A DNA stretch of 64,000 bases from DASZTV01 sp036268405. GTDB taxonomy: Bacteria; Actinomycetota; Actinomycetes; JAFAQI01. Made by a program: the position numbers and the translations under genes. The DNA is taken from assembly GCA_036268405.1 (NCBI GenBank), contig DATAUF010000053.1, forward strand, positions 24,377 to 88,376. The letters are read 5' to 3'. The notes under the pieces were generated by a model. The model was not told where the DNA came from and did no database searches. It was given only the letters and a program-made list of their open reading frames with translations. Below, one piece after another: positions 50,407-56,576 of this stretch. Each line of letters opens with the position of its first letter. Positions within the stretch are counted from its first letter, which is position 1.

Positions 50407-51566
50407 GGCGGGTCGCAGTCGTCGGCGCCGGCATGACGCCGTTCGCCGAGCACTTCGATCTCGGCATCAAGGACCTGCTGCCGATGGCCGTCACCGAAGC
50501 GATCGATGCCGTCGACAAAGGGCTCGACCGCGCCGACATCAACGCCGCCTGGTTCGGTGAGCTGGTCTCCACCGACGGGTTCGCCGCGGGCATCCTCGCC
50601 GACCAGTGCGGACTGGTCGACATCCCGGTCTCGCATTTGGAGAACGCCTGCGCGACCGGCAACGACACGTTGCGCAATGCGTTCTACGCGGTCGCAAGCG
50701 GCTACGTCGACATCGCGCTGGTCGCCGGCGCCGACAAGGTGCGCGAGACCTCGTCCCAGACGACTTTCTGGGACTGGATGGCGATGACCCGCGACATGGC
50801 GTGGGACTACCCACTCGGCCTCGTGGCACCCGCCAACTTCGCCTTGCACGCGCAGCGCTACCTGTACGAGTCGGGCGCGACCCGCGAGCACATGGCGATG
50901 GTCGCGGTGAAGAACCACGCCAACGCCGTTCCCAACCCGAAGGCCCAGATGCGCTTCGAGGTGACGATGGAGCAGGTGCTGTCCGCCCCGATCGTCGTGG
51001 CGCCCTTCGGCTTGTACGACTGCACGCCGCAGAGCGACGGTGCGGCAGCGCTCGTCATCTGCGCCGAGGATGTCGTCGACCGCTACACGGACAAACCCGT
51101 GTGGATCCGCGGTGTCGGGCTCGGTCTCGACCGGGTCATGCACCAGCACAAGGCCGACATGACCACGTTCCCCGCGACGGTCAAAGCGGCCAAGGCCGCG
51201 TACCAGATGGCCGGCATCGACCCGTCCGAGATCGGTGTCGCCGAGGTCCACGACTGCTTCAGCACGATCGAGATGATCAGCTACGAGGACCTCGGCTTCG
51301 TGCCGCGCTTCGGCGCGGCAAAGGCACTCGAAGCGGGCGAGACCACCATGACGGGCCGGCTTCCGGTGAACCCGAGCGGTGGGCTGAAGGCCAAGGGACA
51401 CCCGCCCGGGGCGACCGGCATCGCCCAGTGCTACGAGATCTTCGGCCAGCTGCGGGGCACGGCAGCCAACCAGGTCGCGTCCGCACCCACGCTGGGACTT
51501 GCCCACAACATCGGCGGGCCGACCGCCGTCGCCGCCGTCACCGTGCTCGGTACGGCCAAGCCGTAG
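50403..51566 (+). CDS. SCP-x-type thiolase with catalytic Cys and His
   Basis: 387-aa thiolase-fold enzyme keeping Cys83 (ENACATGND), His283/Cys285 (EVHDCFS) and His333 (GHPPGATG), so unlike the two other Ltp-like proteins in the window it should cleave or form C-C bonds by the thiolase mechanism. SCP-x thiolases favour branched or sterol-derived 3-oxoacyl-CoA. The ATG lies in the stop of the fused DUF35 protein (ATGA), which is its obvious partner. It is convergent with the GntR gene 3 bp away. Confidence 0.87.
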   Translation: MRRVAVVGAGMTPFAEHFDLGIKDLLPMAVTEAIDAVDKGLDRADINAAWFGELVSTDGFAAGILADQCGLVDIPVSHLENACATGNDTLRNAFYAVASGYVDIALVAGADKVRETSSQTTFWDWMAMTRDMAWDYPLGLVAPANFALHAQRYLYESGATREHMAMVAVKNHANAVPNPKAQMRFEVTMEQVLSAPIVVAPFGLYDCTPQSDGAAALVICAEDVVDRYTDKPVWIRGVGLGLDRVMHQHKADMTTFPATVKAAKAAYQMAGIDPSEIGVAEVHDCFSTIEMISYEDLGFVPRFGAAKALEAGETTMTGRLPVNPSGGLKAKGHPPGATGIAQCYEIFGQLRGTAANQVASAPTLGLAHNIGGPTAVAAVTVLGTAKP

Positions 51567-51569
51567 CCG

Positions 51570-52322
51570 TCAGGCCATCATCTCGACGACCGTCTTTGCC
51601 ACCGGCCTCGCGAGATAGTGCTTGTTGACCTCTTCGAGGTGACCGCGCCAGAACACCTCGGCGGCTTGCGGATCGCCGGCCTTGATGAGCTCGACCAGCT
51701 TCGCGTGTGTCTTGTGCACCTGCTTGTACTCGACGAGAAGTGCGGTCGGCGCGGAGGTGGTCACGTATCGGCGACGGGCAGTGCCGACGATGTGGTACAG
51801 CATGTCCACGACAACCGACATGGTGCTGTTGCCGGCGAGCTCTGAGACGAGCTGGTGGAACGCGATGTCGTGCTCGTCGTACGCACCCGCATCGCCGACG
51901 TGTGGCGCGGCCGCCTCGATGGCCGCCTCGAGCCGCTTGATCTGCGCGGGCTTAGCGCGCTCGGTGAGCAGCCGGGCAAGCGGCGCCTCCACTTCGGCGC
52001 GAGCGACGAAGACGTCGGACATCAAGGTCCCGCGATACTCCAACACGTAACCGGCGTAGCGAGCCGCGACATCCCCGTTCGGCACTTGCACCTTCGCGCC
52101 GCCGCGCGAGCCGCGGCGGATCTGGATCAGCGACTCCGACTCAAGGATCCGAAACGCCTCACGAAGGGTCGGTCTGCTGACCCGGAACTGCGCGAGCAAG
52201 GCAGCTTCCGAGGGAAGCGATGCACCCTCCTCGAGCTCACCCACGACGATCTGCCGGCGCAGGGTCGCCGCGACGAGCTCGGCGGCTTTGGGCACCCGGA
52301 TCGCATCCTGCACCGCGGTCAC
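51570..52322 (-). CDS. GntR family transcriptional regulator, FadR-like (FCD) subfamily
   Basis: 250-aa GntR regulator: winged HTH at about residues 10-75 (PKAAELVAATLRRQI, then RVSRPTLREAFRILESE) and an all-helical FCD-type ligand domain with Asp/His candidates in DEHDIAFHQLVSELAGN. It is a clear paralogue of the regulator at 62529, sharing IRVPKAAEL, SR-x-TLREAFRILESE and the VAARYAG segment. It starts at a GTG at 52322. Likely ligands are carboxylates or acyl-CoA. GTTAAC sites (GT-N2-AC) nearby are candidate operators. Confidence 0.88.
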   Translation of the reverse strand: MTAVQDAIRVPKAAELVAATLRRQIVVGELEEGASLPSEAALLAQFRVSRPTLREAFRILESESLIQIRRGSRGGAKVQVPNGDVAARYAGYVLEYRGTLMSDVFVARAEVEAPLARLLTERAKPAQIKRLEAAIEAAAPHVGDAGAYDEHDIAFHQLVSELAGNSTMSVVVDMLYHIVGTARRRYVTTSAPTALLVEYKQVHKTHAKLVELIKAGDPQAAEVFWRGHLEEVNKHYLARPVAKTVVEMMA

Positions 52323-52373
52323 TTACGCTCCTCTGTGAAAACTTGCGGTCACGATAGCGTCCACCTGTTTCAA

Positions 52374-52682
52374 TCAGTTGTCGTGTTGCACCGGGTGCGA
52401 TGAGTCGGAGCGGCGAGCGCTCCCGGCGTACCCGAAGAACGTCTCGAAGTTCTTGTCGTTGATTCGTTGCCGGCCATGGCGCTGCGCCGCCTCCTCGAGC
52501 GCGGCCAACCGGGTCCGGGCCTGGGAGGCGTCCTCGCCGGCCGCCTCCAACTCGGCCACCCGCGCGCGCTCCGCGGCCACTTCGTCCTGGAGCCGGACAC
52601 CGGCCTCGCCATAGGTCAGAAGGTCCTGGTCGTCCTCATGAGGGCGGGTCAGCGGCACGCTCAGGTCAGCGTCGTCAGACAT
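52374..52682 (-). CDS. Small charged coiled-coil protein (unknown)
   Basis: 102-aa protein. Residues of about 25-72 are heptad-like and rich in Ala, Glu, Arg and Leu (GVRLQDEVAAERARVAEL), predicting a coiled coil; the C-terminal third holds NDKNFETFFGYAG and a polar tail. There is no signal peptide or metal motif, and I do not recognise the family. AGGTGG precedes the ATG at 52682. It lies between the GntR gene and the divergent amidohydrolase, and G/C-rich third positions support it being real. It may be a regulatory or scaffold partner of a neighbour. Confidence 0.65.
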   Translation of the reverse strand: MSDDADLSVPLTRPHEDDQDLLTYGEAGVRLQDEVAAERARVAELEAAGEDASQARTRLAALEEAAQRHGRQRINDKNFETFFGYAGSARRSDSSHPVQHDN

Positions 52683-52703
52683 CGCTCATCCACCTGCTAA
52701 ATC

Positions 52704-52709
52704 GTTAAC
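52704..52709. promoter_or_regulatory. GTTAAC site in divergent promoter region
   Basis: GTTAAC lies within CGTTAACAACG, a CGTT/AACG inverted repeat with a 3-nt spacer. It sits between the small coiled-coil gene and the amidohydrolase gene, next to GGTATAAGTTTAGG, which holds candidate -10 hexamers. Confidence 0.35.
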
Positions 52710-52757
52710 AACGGTATAAGTTTAGGTGAGATATCGGCCGACGTCTCGGAGGCAATC

Positions 52758-53933
52758 ATGCCGTTGCAGGACCACCACCAGATCGTGTCGGTCGACGACC
52801 ACTTGATCGAGCACCCGAAGGTCTGGCTGGACCGGATGCCGGCCAAGTACCACGACGTCGGACCGCGGATCGTCGAGACCGACGAGGGCAACCACGTGTG
52901 GCTCTACGAGGACGGCATGATCCCGAACATCGGCCTCAACGCGGTTGCGGGCAAGGAGCCCAAGGACTACGGCATGGACCCGTTGCGGTACGAGGACATG
53001 ATCCCCGGCTGTTACGACGCGGCCGAGCGGGTGAAGGACATGGACCTCGACGGTGTCCAGGCCGCGCTGTGCTTCCCGTCGATGCCAGGCTTTGCCGGCG
53101 GCGTGTTCCACCGCGCGAAGGACAAGGATCTGGCCCACGCCTGCATTCAGGCGTGGAACGACTTCATGGTCGACGAATGGTGCGCGTTCGCTCCTGACAG
53201 ATTCATTCCCCTGGCCATCCTGCCGACCTGGGACATCGACCTGTGCGTCGCCGAAACCGAGCGGGTGGCGGCAAAGGGCGTGCGGACGATCACCTTCCCC
53301 GACAGCCCCGTCCCGCTGGACATGCCAAGCTTCCACACCGACTACTGGGACCCGCTGTGGGACGTCTGCCAGTCGGCGGAGATCCCGCTGTCGCTGCACT
53401 TCGGATCGTCGACGTACGTCCCCGGCTTCTCGTTCTCCGGGATGCGCACCGTGCCCGGCCAGATGAACCTTCCGGACGCGCCGTTCGTGGTCGCGATCGC
53501 GGCGTTCGCGACCAACCTGATGTGGACCACCCTCGACCTGCTGTTCTCCGGCGCGCTACAGCGCTTCCCGAACCTGCAGTTCTCCCTCGCGGAAGGCGGG
53601 ATCGGCTGGATCCCCTACATCCTCGAGCGAGCCGACTACACCTGGGAGCGGCACCGCTGGTACCAGGCGATCGACTTCGACACCCGTCCCTCGGATCTGT
53701 TCAGGCAGCACTTCTGGGGCTGCTTCATCGATGACGAGCACGGCCTGGCCAACCGGCACGCGATCGGCATCGACCGCATCATGCTCGAGATCGACTACCC
53801 GCACTCCGACTCCAACTGGCCGAACTCGCGCAAGCGCGCCGCCGAGGTGCTAGCGGACGTCCCTGACGACGAGGTCTCGAAGATCGTCGAGGACAACGCA
53901 CGACGGATGCTGCGCTTCCCGCGGACCTCGTAG
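52758..53933 (+). CDS. Amidohydrolase family 2 protein
   Basis: 391-aa TIM-barrel amidohydrolase. His in SVDDHLIEHP near residue 14, His in LSLHFGSSTY near 217 and Asp in EIDYPHSDSNWPNS near 347 are probable metal or catalytic residues. It is closely similar in motif to the protein at 17508. GGAGG lies 4 nt before the ATG. It is convergent with a third amidohydrolase 21 bp away. Possible activities are decarboxylase or C-C hydrolase; the substrate is unknown. Confidence 0.85.
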   Translation: MPLQDHHQIVSVDDHLIEHPKVWLDRMPAKYHDVGPRIVETDEGNHVWLYEDGMIPNIGLNAVAGKEPKDYGMDPLRYEDMIPGCYDAAERVKDMDLDGVQAALCFPSMPGFAGGVFHRAKDKDLAHACIQAWNDFMVDEWCAFAPDRFIPLAILPTWDIDLCVAETERVAAKGVRTITFPDSPVPLDMPSFHTDYWDPLWDVCQSAEIPLSLHFGSSTYVPGFSFSGMRTVPGQMNLPDAPFVVAIAAFATNLMWTTLDLLFSGALQRFPNLQFSLAEGGIGWIPYILERADYTWERHRWYQAIDFDTRPSDLFRQHFWGCFIDDEHGLANRHAIGIDRIMLEIDYPHSDSNWPNSRKRAAEVLADVPDDEVSKIVEDNARRMLRFPRTS

Positions 53934-53954
53934 CGGCCAGTCGCCGGCGGCCCG

Positions 53955-55133
53955 CTAGAGAGCGAGCAGCTCCTTGAGGTTGTCGGCCATGATCCGCCGC
54001 TGCTGACCCTGGTCGAGGTCGGCCACGTCCCGCAGCGCGTCGGACGGCTCTGCACACCCTTCGGGATGAGGCCAGTCCGAGCCGAACAGGATGCGATCGA
54101 TATTCATGTGGTCGAGCAGCCCGCCGATGCTGTCTTCCTGGAACGGGGTGACGTAGACCTTGTCGTGGAAGGCATCGATGGGGTCGCAGGGGAACAGGTA
54201 CGGCACTTTGCCGTAGGCGTTCTTCATCCGGCGTAGCAGGTCGCCGACCCAGCCGGAGCCGAGCTCGACGGTGACCAGCCGCAGACCGGGGTGCCGTGAC
54301 AGCGCGCCGTGACAGATGAAGGCGGCGATGGTGTCGCTGATCGGCCGTTCCATATGGGCGGACAGCACCTCGGAGAACGCCGATGCGGATGCGGTGCCGA
54401 ACTTCGGCCGCTCGCCCCATCGCGCAACGTCCATGCCGTAGCCGGAGTCCGCCGAGTGAAAGGCCACGACGATGCCGGCGTCCTCGCACATCGACCAGAA
54501 CTGGTCGTAGATCGGGTCGGCCATCGACCGATAGCTGTTGCCCGCAACGACAGGCGCCGGCCGGAACACGATCGCCTTGGCGCCGCGCTCGATAACCCAG
54601 CCGAGCTCCTTGACCGCGAGGTCGGGATCGACGAGCGACAGCACGGGTGGCGCGACGATCCGGTTATCGCGAGCGAATCCCCACTCGTCGTCGATCCAGG
54701 CGTTGAGAGCATGCATGACGGCATACAGTGCCAGGGCGTCGTCGTTGAGCAGCTGTTCGATGCCGAGCGCAAGGGTCGGAAGCAGGAAGGCGGCGCCGAG
54801 TCCCTGCCGGTCGAGCACGCCGACACGAGCCTCCCGGTTGCGGTACTCCGGCCGGATCGGCTCCATCTTGCCCATCATCTTCTTGATGTCGACACCCTCG
54901 GTGTTCTCACCGCGGAAGTACGCGGCAAGGGCGCCGGGCTTTCCGACCGGATCGAAGGTCGGGTTGGAGATCATCGAGAACAGCCGGTCGCCGATCAGCA
55001 GATTGGTCCGCCCGGTCCGCTGGTCGGTCTGCCAGCGGAACGCGTAGGAGAAGGCGGGATCAAGGTGTCTGGTGAAGGTGTCCGCGGCCTCGTAATAGTG
55101 CTGATCGGCGTCATAGAGGGGGTAGTCGGCCAT
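53955..55133 (-). CDS. Amidohydrolase family 2 protein
   Basis: 392-aa amidohydrolase_2 protein, more distant from the other two. Asp-x-His in YDADQHYYEA near residue 10, His in AFHSADSGYG near 222 and FGSDWPHPEG near 350 are the metal-site candidates. GGAGGAG precedes the ATG at 55133. Upstream lies a long imperfect palindrome containing TACGAT, suggesting its own regulated promoter even though an isochorismatase-like gene and transporter genes precede it on the same strand. Confidence 0.84.
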   Translation of the reverse strand: MADYPLYDADQHYYEAADTFTRHLDPAFSYAFRWQTDQRTGRTNLLIGDRLFSMISNPTFDPVGKPGALAAYFRGENTEGVDIKKMMGKMEPIRPEYRNREARVGVLDRQGLGAAFLLPTLALGIEQLLNDDALALYAVMHALNAWIDDEWGFARDNRIVAPPVLSLVDPDLAVKELGWVIERGAKAIVFRPAPVVAGNSYRSMADPIYDQFWSMCEDAGIVVAFHSADSGYGMDVARWGERPKFGTASASAFSEVLSAHMERPISDTIAAFICHGALSRHPGLRLVTVELGSGWVGDLLRRMKNAYGKVPYLFPCDPIDAFHDKVYVTPFQEDSIGGLLDHMNIDRILFGSDWPHPEGCAEPSDALRDVADLDQGQQRRIMADNLKELLAL

Positions 55134-55158
55134 GGCGGGCTCCTCCGGTTTGTAGATA

Positions 55159-55193
55159 CCGGGAGTTATCGTAACCCTTTCGATAAGTCCCGG
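55159..55193 (-). promoter_or_regulatory. Long inverted repeat overlapping a -10 element
   Basis: Two 13-nt arms (CCGGGAGTTATCG and CGATAAGTCCCGG) match as an inverted repeat except for one position, with a 9-nt spacer. Minus-strand TACGAT at 55173-55168 lies in the repeat, about 35 nt upstream of the amidohydrolase start. It lacks a following T tract, so operator is more likely than terminator. Confidence 0.5.
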
Positions 55194-55234
55194 CAAGGAC
55201 TTCCCCGACGCCGCTGGCACACCGCCGAGCCCCG

Positions 55235-55849
55235 CTACGTGGCGAGCGCGGCGGCGATCTCCTCGCACGTGGCGATCCGCGCGATGAAGGACATCGTGTA
55301 GCGCAGCATGCTCTCGGCGTGTTCGGGCGGCGTCCCGGTCACCCCATCGCGCGGGATGACGACGTGGAAACCCTCGTCGACCGCCTCCGTCGCCACAACC
55401 GGCATCGCGATGTTGAGGGAGACCCCGGCGAAGACGATCGTGTCGTAGCCGGCGTTGCGCAGCATCGGGTACAGCTCGGTGTTGTGGGTCGGCGACAGAC
55501 CGGTGTGACGCGGGAGCACGACGTCGTCCGGCCCGACTCCGATCTCTTCCACGACCTGTGTCTCGCGTCCGCCGGCGGTCCAGCTGTCCATCTTGCCGAG
55601 CACCCCTGCGAGCAGGACCGCGTTTCGGTTGGAGGAGCGGTTGCCGATCGCGGGCACGTAGGTCAGATGGACGACAAGGCCACCCGCGGCGCGGAAGGCG
55701 GCCGCCAGGGTGCCGATGAACTTCATGGTCGGGCCGACCTGTGCGGCGAGGTCGGGAAGCGCGCTATCGCCGCCGACCACACCGTGTTGGCACTCGACCG
55801 TGACGAGCGCGGTCGACGAAGGGTTCAAACGCAACGGTGGCTTCGGCAT
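55235..55849 (-). CDS. Isochorismatase-fold protein lacking the catalytic triad
   Basis: 204-aa isochorismatase-like protein. As in the 28472 protein, the Asp of the triad is Glu (LVTVECQ), no Lys is found at the second position (LPRHTGLSP), and the nucleophile loop is GVSLNIAM with Ala for Cys. It lies 1 bp after no gene of its own class but between ABC importer genes and an amidohydrolase on the same strand, starting 1 bp downstream of the LivF-like stop. A binding or non-hydrolytic role for the transported substrate is inferred. Confidence 0.74.
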   Translation of the reverse strand: MPKPPLRLNPSSTALVTVECQHGVVGGDSALPDLAAQVGPTMKFIGTLAAAFRAAGGLVVHLTYVPAIGNRSSNRNAVLLAGVLGKMDSWTAGGRETQVVEEIGVGPDDVVLPRHTGLSPTHNTELYPMLRNAGYDTIVFAGVSLNIAMPVVATEAVDEGFHVVIPRDGVTGTPPEHAESMLRYTMSFIARIATCEEIAAALAT

Positions 55850-55850
55850 C

Positions 55851-56576
55851 TCATCCCTTGTCGGTACGGGCGACGGCGTCGCCCATGTAGTGGGCGAACA
55901 CGTCGTCCTTCAGCTCCGATGGAGGTCCCTGAAACGCAACCCGCCCCTTCGTCATCAGCACGACGCCGCTTGCTACCGCGAGTGCGCGATCGACGTACTG
56001 CTCGACCAGCAGCAACGAGGTTCCGCCCTTGACGACGGTCGTCAGGAACTCGTAGATCCGGTCGATGACGACGGGCGCGAGGCCCATCGAGACCTCGTCG
56101 ACGAGGACCAGCTTCGGTCCGGCGAGGTAGCTACGCACCACTGCGAGCATCTGCTGCTCACCGCCGGACATCTCGCCGGCCCGTTGGTTGAGGCGCTGGC
56201 CGAGGATCGGGAAGTGCTCCACTGCCTCGGCGATCACCTGCTTCTCGTTGGGTCGCCAGGTGTGCAGGACGAGGTTCTCCCGGACCGTGAGAGAGGGGTA
56301 GACACCGCGGCTCTCGGGGATGTGGCACAGCCCACGACGCGCGAGGTGGTGCGGCTTCCCTGCGGTCGTATCCTCACCCGCGAACCAGATCGACCCCGAG
56401 GTGGGTCTGATCAGACCTGACGCAGCGCGCAGCAACGTCGTCTTGCCGGCGCCGTTGGGACCCAGCAGCGCCACGACGCCGGCAGCCGGAACCGTGATCG
56501 ACACGTCGTGCAGGATCGGGGTGTCGCCGTAGCCCGCATCGACGTTGCGGAGCTCGAGAACCGGCGCCGATGTCAC
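55851..56576 (-). CDS. Branched-chain amino acid-type ABC transporter ATP-binding protein (LivF-like)
   Basis: 241-aa ABC ATPase: Walker A GPNGAGKTT at 39-47, signature SGGEQQ near 142, Walker B LVLVDE near 162, and the switch His region VEQYVDRAL near 195. It is the second nucleotide-binding subunit of the importer whose other components are in the fused protein upstream. The GTG at 56576 overlaps the fusion's stop (GTGA). Short LivF-type length fits. Confidence 0.9.
   Translation of the reverse strand: MTSAPVLELRNVDAGYGDTPILHDVSITVPAAGVVALLGPNGAGKTTLLRAASGLIRPTSGSIWFAGEDTTAGKPHHLARRGLCHIPESRGVYPSLTVRENLVLHTWRPNEKQVIAEAVEHFPILGQRLNQRAGEMSGGEQQMLAVVRSYLAGPKLVLVDEVSMGLAPVVIDRIYEFLTTVVKGGTSLLLVEQYVDRALAVASGVVLMTKGRVAFQGPPSELKDDVFAHYMGDAVARTDKG

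Noticed and set aside
55159..55193. Rho-independent terminator for the isochorismatase-like gene
   Set aside because: Strong stem but no T-run after it, and it contains a well-placed -10; operator is the better reading.
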